Assembly (NCBI GenBank): GCA_041628225.1
Contig: JBFKPQ010000003.1
Location: 1 to 44,480, forward strand
Direction: 5' to 3'
Origin: JBFKPQ01 sp041628225
GTDB lineage: Bacteria; Actinomycetota; Acidimicrobiia; Spongiisociales; JAENVV01
Length of the DNA stretch: 44,480 nucleotides
Both the position numbers and the translations under genes were made by a program. Below, piece by piece: positions 27,283-33,999 of the stretch (positions are counted from its first letter, which is position 1; every line of letters starts with the position of its first letter). The notes beneath the pieces were generated by a model. That model worked only from the letters and a program-made list of their open reading frames with translations, ran no database searches and was not told the origin of the DNA.

Positions 27283-28133
27283 AACGTGCGGTAGATCCGT
27301 TCGAGGTCCTCGAGCGAGCCGAAGCCGATGACGATCTTGCCTTTGTTGGACCGGTATTTGATGTCGACGGGTGCATCGAGCCGGTCCTGGAGGCGATGCT
27401 CCAATTCGATGATGGCCGCAGGCCGTACTTCGGTCAGTTTGGGCTTTGCCTGCGGCATCTCGCCCGCTTCGGAGCGTGCTCGAACGGCGTCCTCGACCTG
27501 ACGAACCGACCAACCTTCTTCTGCTGCGCGCCGGCCGACGTGCTCCGCATACGCGAGGTCTTCCAAGCCCAACAACGCCCGAGCGTGACCGGCGGATAGC
27601 TCCCCACGCTCCAGCATCCCTTGGATCGCAGCTGGTAGACCGAGCAGCCGGAGCGAGTTCGAGACGGCCGATCGGCTCTTCCCGACTCGGTCGCCAATCT
27701 CTTGATGGGTTAACCCAAAATCTTCCATAAGTTGTTGGTAGGCCGCAGCTTCCTCGAGCGGTCCGAGATCTTCCCGCTGCAGGTTCTCGATGAGGGCCTG
27801 GGTCAAAGAGGACTGATCATCTTCGACCGGCCGGATGACGGCCGGCACCTCCGCCAGGCCCAACTCACGGGCCGCCCGGAGCCGCCGCTCCCCCGCCACC
27901 AACACAAAACCCTCATCGGTCTCGGTCACCACGAGGGGTTGGAGGATCCCAACCTCCCTGATCGACGCAGCCAACGACGCGAGGCTCTCAGGGTCGAACA
28001 GGGTCCTGGGCTGCTGAGGGTTGGGCTTGATCGAGGAGACCGCCACCATGGCGAATTGCTTCGGCTCTTGTTCGGCCTGCGGGATGAGGGCTTCCAACCC
28101 GCGTCCGAGTCCGCTCCTACGGGTGCCTGCCAT
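27273..28133 (-). CDS. parB: Chromosome partitioning protein ParB
   Basis: CTP-dependent clamp that loads at parS and spreads along DNA. The 286-residue protein starts MAGTRRSGLGRGLEAL (the ParA-contacting N-terminus), has the NPQQPRTLF and GERRLRA (CTP-binding) boxes, the HTH THQEIGDRVGKSRSAVSNSLRLLGLP, and a C-terminal dimerisation part ending RIYRTFYG. An AGGAGG ribosome-binding site precedes the ATG. It follows parA by 10 bp. Two parS sites lie upstream at 29558-29599. Confidence 0.96.
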   Translation of the reverse strand: MAGTRRSGLGRGLEALIPQAEQEPKQFAMVAVSSIKPNPQQPRTLFDPESLASLAASIREVGILQPLVVTETDEGFVLVAGERRLRAARELGLAEVPAVIRPVEDDQSSLTQALIENLQREDLGPLEEAAAYQQLMEDFGLTHQEIGDRVGKSRSAVSNSLRLLGLPAAIQGMLERGELSAGHARALLGLEDLAYAEHVGRRAAEEGWSVRQVEDAVRARSEAGEMPQAKPKLTEVRPAAIIELEHRLQDRLDAPVDIKYRSNKGKIVIGFGSLEDLERIYRTFYG

Positions 28134-28143
28134 GGTGTTCCTC

Positions 28144-28932
28144 CTACGCTTCGTCCCGGCCGTGGCGGCGGCGGAACTCCCGTCCCAACTCCCGGTAGGC
28201 GATGGCTCCGCGGCTCATCGGATCAAACGCTTCAATGGGCTCACCGTACGAAGGTGCCTCAGAGAGACGCACCGACCTCGGGATGACCGTCCGATACGTC
28301 CGATCACCGAAGTAGTCGCGCACCTGGCCCGCTACGTCGGCCGACAGCTTGGTACGGGCATCGTACATCGTAAGGATGACCCCTCCGACCTCGAGTTCGG
28401 GATTCAGGTTTGCGTGGACCAGCTCGACGTTCCTCAGCAGCTGGCTGAGGCCCTCGAGGGCGTAGTACTCGCACTGGATGGGGATGAGTACCTCGTCGGC
28501 GGCCGCCAAGGCGTTGATCGTGAGGAGCCCGAGCGACGGCGGGCAATCGACGAGAACGAAATCATATTCGCCCTCCACCGCCTTCAGCGCGCTCTTCAGT
28601 CGCTGCTCGCGGCTGAACACGGAGACCAGTTCGATTTCGGCGCCTGCCAGGTCGATCGTCGCCGGCAACACATGCAGGTCGCGTACGCTGGTGGGTTCGA
28701 TCACATCTTCGATCGGCGCATCCTGCAGAAGGACGTCGTACACCGATTGATCGACTCCGGAACGGTCGATTCCCAGTCCTGACGTGGCATTTCCCTGCGG
28801 GTCCAAGTCGATGAGAAGGATCCGTTCACCCTGAAACGCCAATGCAGCTGCCAAGTTGATAGAGGTTGTGGACTTGCCGACGCCGCCCTTCTGGTTGGCG
28901 AGGGCCACGATCCAACTCTTGCGATCACTCAC
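28144..28932 (-). CDS. parA: Chromosome partitioning ATPase ParA
   Basis: Deviant-Walker ATPase that positions the ParB-parS origin complex. The GTG at 28932 gives 262 residues beginning SDRKSWIVALANQKGGVGKST (deviant Walker A KGGVGKST), followed by LIDLDPQGNATSGLG and VLVDCPPSLGLLT. The GTG overlaps the rsmG stop (GTGA 28929-28932), the reason for preferring it to an ATG 24 bases further up inside rsmG. It is part of rsmG-parA-parB. Confidence 0.96.
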   Translation of the reverse strand: MSDRKSWIVALANQKGGVGKSTTSINLAAALAFQGERILLIDLDPQGNATSGLGIDRSGVDQSVYDVLLQDAPIEDVIEPTSVRDLHVLPATIDLAGAEIELVSVFSREQRLKSALKAVEGEYDFVLVDCPPSLGLLTINALAAADEVLIPIQCEYYALEGLSQLLRNVELVHANLNPELEVGGVILTMYDARTKLSADVAGQVRDYFGDRTYRTVIPRSVRLSEAPSYGEPIEAFDPMSRGAIAYRELGREFRRRHGRDEA

Positions 28933-29540
28933 GTCTGGTCCATGATAAGCAGCCAAGCGGGCGGGTCAAGCATCTCGACGACTTCGATCCGCGCGTCGAG
29001 ACCTGCGGCCGACGCCACATCGACGATGGAAGGGTCCGGCGGTTGAGATCTGCTCAGCGCAACGACAGCCCGGCCCCCGGATGACAGGTGGTCGGCGGCG
29101 AAGGCCACCGCACGAGGCGGAGGAAACACCGCCCTCATGACCATCGCATCGAGGGCGAGATCGATGTGATCGACATCGGTCTGCAGAATCCGAAGATTGT
29201 CGAGTTCGAGCATTCTCGAGATCCTCCGCAGGAGCCTCGTCCTACGACCCGACCGATCGACGAGTTCCACGGCCGTGCTTGGCCAGATGATGGCCAACAC
29301 CAGACCGGGCAGCCCCGCGCCGGTCCCGATGTCCGTCAGGTTCGCCGGGGCGGTGTCCCACGCCGTGGCAAACGCCAAGGAGTCCAAAATGTGGCGGTTC
29401 CACACGTCTTCCGACGGACCGATGGCGCCTGCCGCGACGCCCTCGGTCTCCAGCCAGGTCGCGAATCGACTGAGCTGGTCGAAAGCACTCTCGCGAATCG
29501 GACCACCGATGATCTGGGTGAGGTCGGCGCGCTGTGACAC
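28929..29540 (-). CDS. rsmG: 16S rRNA (guanine-N7) methyltransferase RsmG
   Basis: Methylates the 530-loop guanine (G527 in E. coli numbering) of 16S rRNA using SAM. The 203-residue protein has WNRHILDSLAF, the SAM loop DIGTGAGLPGLVLAI and LVDRSGRRTRLLRR, all typical of GidB/RsmG. A TACACT hexamer six bases before the GTG at 29540 supports this start and a leaderless mRNA. It heads rsmG-parA-parB, as in many origin regions. Loss of RsmG gives low-level streptomycin resistance in other bacteria. Confidence 0.95.
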   Translation of the reverse strand: MSQRADLTQIIGGPIRESAFDQLSRFATWLETEGVAAGAIGPSEDVWNRHILDSLAFATAWDTAPANLTDIGTGAGLPGLVLAIIWPSTAVELVDRSGRRTRLLRRISRMLELDNLRILQTDVDHIDLALDAMVMRAVFPPPRAVAFAADHLSSGGRAVVALSRSQPPDPSIVDVASAAGLDARIEVVEMLDPPAWLLIMDQT

Positions 29541-29546
29541 AGGAGC

Positions 29547-29552
29547 AGTGTA
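29547..29552 (-). promoter_or_regulatory. -10 element (TACACT), leaderless promoter of rsmG-parA-parB
   Basis: On the minus strand TACACT is followed by six bases and the GTG at 29540. The parS site at 29558 lies just upstream, where the -35 region would be, so ParB binding may influence this promoter. Confidence 0.42.
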
Positions 29553-29557
29553 GGGAT

Positions 29558-29573
29558 CGTTTCACGTGAAACG
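29558..29573. promoter_or_regulatory. parS site 1
   Basis: CGTTTCACGTGAAACG matches the 16-bp parS consensus TGTTTCACGTGAAACA at 14 positions, differing only at the outer bases, and is a perfect palindrome. It lies just upstream of rsmG-parA-parB, about 4 kb from dnaA. Confidence 0.93.
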
Positions 29574-29583
29574 CGACGCATGC

Positions 29584-29599
29584 TGTTCCACGTGAAACG
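29584..29599. promoter_or_regulatory. parS site 2
   Basis: TGTTCCACGTGAAACG matches the parS consensus TGTTNCACGTGAAACA at all but the last base. It is 10 bp from parS site 1 and its last two bases form the first arm of the adjacent terminator hairpin. Confidence 0.93.
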
Positions 29600-29617
29600 G
29601 GACCCTCTCGGGTCCCG
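29598..29617 (-). terminator. Terminator of the rpmH-jag operon
   Basis: CGGGACCC (29598-29605) pairs with GGGTCCCG (29610-29617) across a TCTC loop. In the minus direction the stem is followed by TTTCAC. It lies 30 bp after the jag stop and shares two bases with parS site 2. Confidence 0.72.
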
Positions 29618-29646
29618 TTTCTCTCTGACTCACGCCCTTCGTCGGC

Positions 29647-30489
29647 TCACTCGGGTGAGATGACCACGCTCCGACGGGGCTCCTCGCCTTCCGAATACGA
29701 GCGGACCCCGTCGAGCTCGGCGATGGCGTCGTGGATGACCTTGCGATCCGCCGAATTCATGGGCTCCAGCATGATCTCGGCGCCTTCATCTTTGACCTGA
29801 TCCGCCAGCCGCCCCGCGTAGATGGCGAGGGCCTCCCGACGTCGCTCTCCGTAGCCTGCGATGTCCAGACGGAGGCGCACATTGTCTCGTGTCTGTCGCT
29901 GTACGACCGTACGGCTCAGTTCGAGCACGGACTGCATGATCACGGCTTTCTGACCGACCAGTGCCTCGGTCTGCTGACCGTCGACGGTGGCGATCACGAT
30001 GTCTTCATCGGCCTTGACGTTGACATCTCCCTCGAGCCCAAATGCATCCAGCAGGCCGACGAGGAAGTCCTTGACCACGACGGCTTGTTCTTCTCGGTTC
30101 ACAGGCTGCTCCTCTTGCTTGGGCCGCTCCTGCTTGGGAGCATCGGATTGACGCGGCTGGCGTGACTTCTTGTCGCCGCCTTGCGATCTCTGACGGCCGT
30201 TCTGCTGTCGACCGGCGTTCTGGCGGCTGCCAGGCTGGCCTCGGTCCTGTGAGCCTCCCTGCTGCGGCTGGTCGCCGCCCTTGCCGCCCCGCCGGCGGCG
30301 GCGCTTCTTACCCGCCGGCCTCGGCTTGACCTGGACAACGGCATCTCTACCACCGAAGCCGAGAAAGCCCTTTTCCGGCTCTTGAATGACCTTGATCTCG
30401 GCTTTCTCGGTCGAATCGAGACCGAGTTCTTCAAGCGCAGCGGCAACCGCCACATCGACGGAGCGCCCGCGCACCTCTACCCATTCCAC
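29647..30489 (-). CDS. jag: RNA-binding protein Jag/KhpB
   Basis: A 280-residue RNA-binding protein. The Jag-N domain is residues 1-60 (EWVEVRGRSVDVAVAAALEELGL, EPEKGFLGFGGRDAVV). A long Arg/Gln/Lys-rich linker (about 60-135) is followed by a KH domain (ALVGQKAVIMQSVLELSRTVV, a diverged GxxG region) and an R3H domain (ERRREALAIYAGRLADQV through ADRKVIHDAIAE). Jag works with YidC and with KhpA in RNA regulation and cell-wall growth in other bacteria. It is two bases downstream of yidC in the rpmH operon. The low-complexity linker is much longer than in firmicute homologues. Confidence 0.93.
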   Translation of the reverse strand: MEWVEVRGRSVDVAVAAALEELGLDSTEKAEIKVIQEPEKGFLGFGGRDAVVQVKPRPAGKKRRRRRGGKGGDQPQQGGSQDRGQPGSRQNAGRQQNGRQRSQGGDKKSRQPRQSDAPKQERPKQEEQPVNREEQAVVVKDFLVGLLDAFGLEGDVNVKADEDIVIATVDGQQTEALVGQKAVIMQSVLELSRTVVQRQTRDNVRLRLDIAGYGERRREALAIYAGRLADQVKDEGAEIMLEPMNSADRKVIHDAIAELDGVRSYSEGEEPRRSVVISPE

Positions 30490-30491
30490 TG

Positions 30492-31310
30492 CTATCTCCT
30501 CCTGCGCCGGTTGCGCTTCTTGGCGGAACCCTGCGGCTTCTTGGGCGCCGCCGGGGTGTCGGTCGCAGGTTTCGCCTCTGTGGCCGACGGGGGAGTGGGC
30601 CGCCCGTCGATCTTGTAGATGACTGCCTGCTGTCCAAATCGGAACAGGTTCGATGTTGCCCAGTACACGATGAGGCCGGCCTGGAACTGCACCGCGATGA
30701 CGCCGAAAATGACCGGCATGAACTTCGTGACGTTCTGCATGGTCTGGGCCTGCGGGTTGGATGTGTCCTGACCTATCTGCGCCTGGACCTGCTGGAAGTA
30801 CTGAGCACCGATCATGATGAGAATCGCAAGGGCGTAGGGGAGCACGGCCAAGAACCCGCGGCCCCAGGCCTGTATCGGGGTCTCGACGAGGTCCATACCC
30901 AAGAAGCCGGTTCGACCGGCGGCGATGGCATTTGCCAGTGCGGAGCCGTCGGGCATGAACTGTTCGGGTTCACGCAGCATCCGGAACAACGCAAACCAGA
31001 TGGGCATCTGCACCAACATCGGTCCCAGACAGCCGCCCGGAGTGGCCCCGGTCTCCCGCTGGACCTTGACGAGTTCCTTCTGCATGGTCTGCGGGTCGTC
31101 CTTGTACTTCGCCTGCAATTCGCGGATTTGCGGCTGGATCGCAGCGAAAGCGCGACTGGCGCGAGTCTGCTTCAACGTGAGAGGAAACAGGATGATGTTG
31201 ATGAGCAACGTCAACAGAATGACCGAAATGCCAATATTTGGCACGAACTCGTAGAAGAAGGCGAGGGCAGCCGCCAGAGGTGCGGCGATTGCTTCCAAGA
31301 TGGCATTCAT
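30492..31310 (-). CDS. yidC: Membrane protein insertase YidC
   Basis: Inserts proteins into the cytoplasmic membrane, alone or with SecYEG. The 272-residue protein has the YidC core: NIGISVILLTLLINIILFPLTLKQTRASRAFAAIQPQIRELQAKYKDD (first core helix then the cytoplasmic hairpin), GGCLGPMLVQMPIWFALFRML, and three more membrane helices, ending in a Lys/Arg-rich tail. It is of the short Gram-positive kind, with no large periplasmic domain. Its ATG overlaps the yidD stop (ATGA 31307-31310). Confidence 0.95.
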   Translation of the reverse strand: MNAILEAIAAPLAAALAFFYEFVPNIGISVILLTLLINIILFPLTLKQTRASRAFAAIQPQIRELQAKYKDDPQTMQKELVKVQRETGATPGGCLGPMLVQMPIWFALFRMLREPEQFMPDGSALANAIAAGRTGFLGMDLVETPIQAWGRGFLAVLPYALAILIMIGAQYFQQVQAQIGQDTSNPQAQTMQNVTKFMPVIFGVIAVQFQAGLIVYWATSNLFRFGQQAVIYKIDGRPTPPSATEAKPATDTPAAPKKPQGSAKKRNRRRRR

Positions 31311-31567
31311 CGGGCTTCTTCCTTTTCTGGTACGGGGTCATAACCGCCGTCGACGAAGGGGTGACAGCGGGCGATGCGCTTGGCGCCGAGGGAGATCCCT
31401 CGTAGGACGCCGAATCGGCCGATCGCCTCGTATGCGTAGCGGGAGCAGGTGGGCTGGTAACGGCAGTTCTTCCCCAAGAGCGGAGATACCAAATATTGGT
31501 AAACGCGGATCAAACGCTGCGCGACGCGTGCCGACCACGTCGGGCGTGGTTCAACGGCGAGCATCAT
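31307..31567 (-). CDS. yidD: Membrane protein insertion efficiency factor YidD
   Basis: An 86-residue protein with the YidD signature CRYQPTCSRYAYEAI and then KRIARCHPFVDGGYDPVP, which includes the three conserved Cys. It assists YidC-dependent insertion. It overlaps rnpA at its start by 17 bp and yidC at its end by 4 bp, within the rpmH-rnpA-yidD-yidC-jag order common to most bacteria. Confidence 0.95.
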   Translation of the reverse strand: MMLAVEPRPTWSARVAQRLIRVYQYLVSPLLGKNCRYQPTCSRYAYEAIGRFGVLRGISLGAKRIARCHPFVDGGYDPVPEKEEAR

Positions 31568-31898
31568 CGCACACCTCTTCGATCCATCCGACGACCTGCG
31601 AATACGGCACAGTTACGACCTCGGGCGAGGCAACGAAGATGATGTCCGCCTGCGGGAGGGCCACGCCGCGCACCGCCTCGCGTAGCCGGCGCTTGGCACG
31701 GTTCCGCGCCACGGCCGAGCCAACCCGTCGGCCGGCGACGAAGCCGACCGAGGGCTGGATGGCAGCGGGGGAAGCAGCGATCATGAGGACACCGCCGGCA
31801 CGATGGCGCCGGCCGGTGCGATACACACGGTCGAATGCTGAGCGGCCACGGAGCGCTGGCCGCCGTTCAGGCAGCGAGTCGCGAGCGGCCTTTGGCAC
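31551..31898 (-). CDS. rnpA: Ribonuclease P protein component
   Basis: Protein subunit of RNase P, which matures tRNA 5' ends. The 115-residue protein has the RNR motif RNRAKRRLREAVR (about residues 67-79) and the N-terminal FDRVYRTGRRHRAG. The first in-frame ATG at 31898 overlaps the rpmH coding region by 32 bp; a non-ATG start further down (for example the CTG before PERRP, near 31874) would reduce but not remove the overlap. The family match begins around LRGRSAFDRV, so the true start is not certain. Confidence 0.93.
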   Translation of the reverse strand: MPKAARDSLPERRPALRGRSAFDRVYRTGRRHRAGGVLMIAASPAAIQPSVGFVAGRRVGSAVARNRAKRRLREAVRGVALPQADIIFVASPEVVTVPYSQVVGWIEEVCDDARR

Positions 31899-32001
31899 GA
31901 CGCCGCTTCAACACGGCACGCCCGGCGCGGGTACGCATCTTGTTTCGGAATCCGTGTTTCCGCTTGCGGCGGCGCACGTTGGGCTGGTAGGTCCGTTTCA
32001 T
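31867..32001 (-). CDS. rpmH: Large ribosomal subunit protein bL34
   Basis: A 44-residue ribosomal protein, MKRTYQPNVRRRKRKHGFRN followed by the usual basic tail ending GRSRLAA, the standard bL34 length and sequence. The ATG at 32001 has a GCAGGAG ribosome-binding site about seven bases upstream. It leads the operon rpmH-rnpA-yidD-yidC-jag on the minus strand. Confidence 0.97.
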   Translation of the reverse strand: MKRTYQPNVRRRKRKHGFRNKMRTRAGRAVLKRRRAKGRSRLAA

Positions 32002-32032
32002 GGGGAAACTCCTGCGAGGCGAGGTACCAAGG

Positions 32033-32062
32033 AGGTTACGGAATCGTTCACAACCTTGTCAA
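32033..32062 (-). promoter_or_regulatory. Sigma-70-type promoter of the rpmH operon
   Basis: On the minus strand TTGACA (32057-32062), an 18-base spacer and TAACCT (32033-32038), about 32 bp upstream of the rpmH ATG. It is the best -35 match in the window, in keeping with a ribosomal protein operon. Confidence 0.68.
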
Positions 32063-32439
32063 AGGCCAGACCGGCATCGAGGGGCTCACGGCAACTCGTT
32101 GTGACAGCAAAGCCGCGAAGAATTCTCCTAGGCCGCGAAAAGTGGCGTGTGGGTCGATCGACCCAGTAGCCGTTTCGTGTCGCGAAATCCAAGCTTCCGA
32201 GCGGCCGCTTGACCAGGCATTTCGCGACTTCGCGACCAGCCTTGCACCCGATTACCGCGCGATTTGCCGCTCTTGAAGCGTTCGAAACCGCCGTCCTACA
32301 CTCGGCGAGCCGCTGAACCACAGCATCTCACTTCCTCGAAGCAGAGGTTTGGCGCGTCCGCCTCGAGCATGGTGCTCGAGCAGATGTCCACATCGTGTGG
32401 ATATCTCTGTGGACAGTTAACAGCACAGGAGGGACCGGG
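32063..32439. other. rpmH-dnaA intergenic region: left oriC half with DnaA boxes
   Basis: No gene is supported in this gap. It holds three DnaA boxes, each 8 of 9 with TTRTCCACA: 32384-32392 (plus), 32396-32404 (minus) and 32408-32416 (minus), immediately before dnaA. It also has an 8-bp inverted repeat CTCGAGCA/TGCTCGAG (32362-32380), a perfect palindrome GGGTCGATCGACCC (32151-32164), and a pair TCGCGAAAT (32180-32188) / ATTTCGCGA (32219-32227). The boxes may serve dnaA autoregulation and replication start. Confidence 0.72.
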
Positions 32440-33813
32440 TTGTCACAGACGACCACAACGGATTGGGATGTATTCCGAGACACCGTTCGATCGAAGGTTT
32501 CTCCCGTCACCTGGCAGACCTGGCTCGCCGCACTCGAGGACGCCGGATCCGACGATTCGACCGTTCGGCTCTCGGCTCCCAGCGAATTCCACCTCCGATG
32601 GGTCATGGACAAGCACGTCGATGTCCTGCGCGATTCGGCGCGGCGCGTCTATGGCGAGACCACCGAGATCAGCATCAGCGCCGCCGAGCCCGAACACCGG
32701 GACTGGCCGCACGATGAGGAACCTGTCGAAGAGACTCCGATCCCGCCGCCCGTCGTCCCCCGGGCCGAGCAACCAGCTTCCAAGAGCAGCCGGCTGCTGG
32801 CTCGCTACACCTTCGACCACTTCGTCGTTGGCCCGTCGAATCGGTTTGCGCACGCCGCGGCCATGGCGGTGGCAGAGCAACCAGGACTGCACTACAACCC
32901 CTTGTTCATCTACGGGGCGGCTGGGCTCGGCAAGACCCATCTGCTGAACGCCGTTGGCCATCATGCGCTCGAACTGAATCCGACGTACGTCGTTCGGTAT
33001 GTGTCCTCGGAGAACTTCTTCAACGAGTTCATCGACGGCATCCGCCGCAAGCGGATGGACGAGTTCAAGGACCGGTATCGAACCATCGACGTGCTGTTGC
33101 TCGATGATGTGCAGTTCTTCGAAGGCAAGGAACAGATCCTCGAGGAGTTCTTCCACACGTTCAACAGCCTGTACGAGTCCGGCAAGCAGATGGTCATCAG
33201 TTCGGACCGTCACCCCCGCAACCTCGCGTCGCTCGAAGATCGACTCCGGTCCCGGTTCGAATGGGGTCTCCTCACCGACATCCAGGCACCCGATGTCGAA
33301 ACCCGGCTCGCCATTCTTCGCAAGAACACCGAGGGCACGCCCCATGAGTTTCCTCTCGACGTGCTGGAGTTCATCGCGCATCACGTCGAGGACAACATCC
33401 GAGAGTTGGAGGGAGCGCTCACTCGCGTCACCGCGTACGCCACGCTCCACCGGGAGACGATCGACCTCACGATGGCCCAAGACGTCCTGCAGGACCTCGT
33501 CCCGACCGCCGCCGTTCGACCCGTCACCCCGAGCGACATCCTGCTCACGACCGCCGCTTCGTTCGGTTTCTCCACCGACGAAGTCTGCGGTCCGTCCCGA
33601 CGAGCGCCGCTCGTGCGCGCTCGCCAGGTCGGCATGTACCTGGTCCGTGAACACACCGACCTCTCCCTGCCGAAGATCGGCAACCTGTTCGGAGGACGCG
33701 ATCACACCACCGTGATGCACGCCATCGAGAAGGTCAAAGGCCTCATGAGGACCGATCACGAGGTCTTCGATCAGGTGACGGCTCTGTCCCAAAACCTGAG
33801 GACAACCGCCTGA
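32440..33813 (+). CDS. dnaA: Chromosomal replication initiator DnaA
   Basis: AAA+ initiator that binds DnaA boxes and opens oriC. I use TTG 32440, which has AGGAGGG at 32427-32433 six bases upstream; the ATG at 32395 lies in the DnaA-box region and adds residues without similarity. The 457-residue protein has domain I (WDVFRDTVRSKVSPVTWQTWL), a short Pro/Glu-rich domain II (about 85-110), Walker A GAAGLGKT (159-166), LLLDDVQFF (Walker B), and domain IV with GGRDHTTVMHAIEKV at the C-terminus. Confidence 0.97.
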   Translation: MSQTTTTDWDVFRDTVRSKVSPVTWQTWLAALEDAGSDDSTVRLSAPSEFHLRWVMDKHVDVLRDSARRVYGETTEISISAAEPEHRDWPHDEEPVEETPIPPPVVPRAEQPASKSSRLLARYTFDHFVVGPSNRFAHAAAMAVAEQPGLHYNPLFIYGAAGLGKTHLLNAVGHHALELNPTYVVRYVSSENFFNEFIDGIRRKRMDEFKDRYRTIDVLLLDDVQFFEGKEQILEEFFHTFNSLYESGKQMVISSDRHPRNLASLEDRLRSRFEWGLLTDIQAPDVETRLAILRKNTEGTPHEFPLDVLEFIAHHVEDNIRELEGALTRVTAYATLHRETIDLTMAQDVLQDLVPTAAVRPVTPSDILLTTAASFGFSTDEVCGPSRRAPLVRARQVGMYLVREHTDLSLPKIGNLFGGRDHTTVMHAIEKVKGLMRTDHEVFDQVTALSQNLRTTA

Positions 33814-33960
33814 TGATCCACACGCTCTCCACACCGTCCCGGAGGGGGCGGTGGACAACCTCGACGCCCTCCACAGGCACTGTGGATTCCGATCTGCTCC
33901 TGACCAGGGGTTTTGTGGAGTTGTCCACGATCCACAGTGCCTACTACTCCTACTACCGTT
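33814..33960. other. dnaA-dnaN intergenic region: right oriC half
   Basis: Dense DnaA-box-like sites: 33814-33822 (TGATCCACA, 8 of 9), 33850-33858 (minus, TTGTCCACC, 8 of 9), 33921-33929 (TTGTCCACG, 8 of 9), plus weaker ones at 33825-33833, 33867-33875, 33881-33889 (minus), 33914-33922 (minus) and 33928-33936. The dnaA-dnaN gap is the usual oriC location in actinobacteria. The boxes occur on both strands with irregular spacing. Confidence 0.85.
33921..33957. other. Candidate basal unwinding element (DnaA boxes plus DnaA-trios)
   Basis: Two adjoining DnaA boxes (33921-33929 and 33928-33936) are followed by GTGC (33937-33940) and then CTACTACTCCTACTACC (33941-33957). The lower strand read 3'-5' is a run of trios GAT-GAT-GAG-GAT-GAT, the DnaA-trio pattern described for B. 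subtilis oriC, where DnaA moves from boxes onto single strand. An A-rich stretch (33964-33985) follows. Confidence 0.72.
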
Positions 33961-33999
33961 TGCATTAAGAAAGACAGAAGAAGAAGGGTTGGCTGTCCT

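Noticed and set aside
32395..32439. ATG at 32395 as the dnaA start
   Set aside because: It falls among DnaA boxes and lacks a ribosome-binding site; TTG 32440 has AGGAGGG at the right distance.
33913..33999. N-terminal extension of dnaN
   Set aside because: The frame reads through the DnaA boxes and the trio element; similarity begins after GTG 34000.
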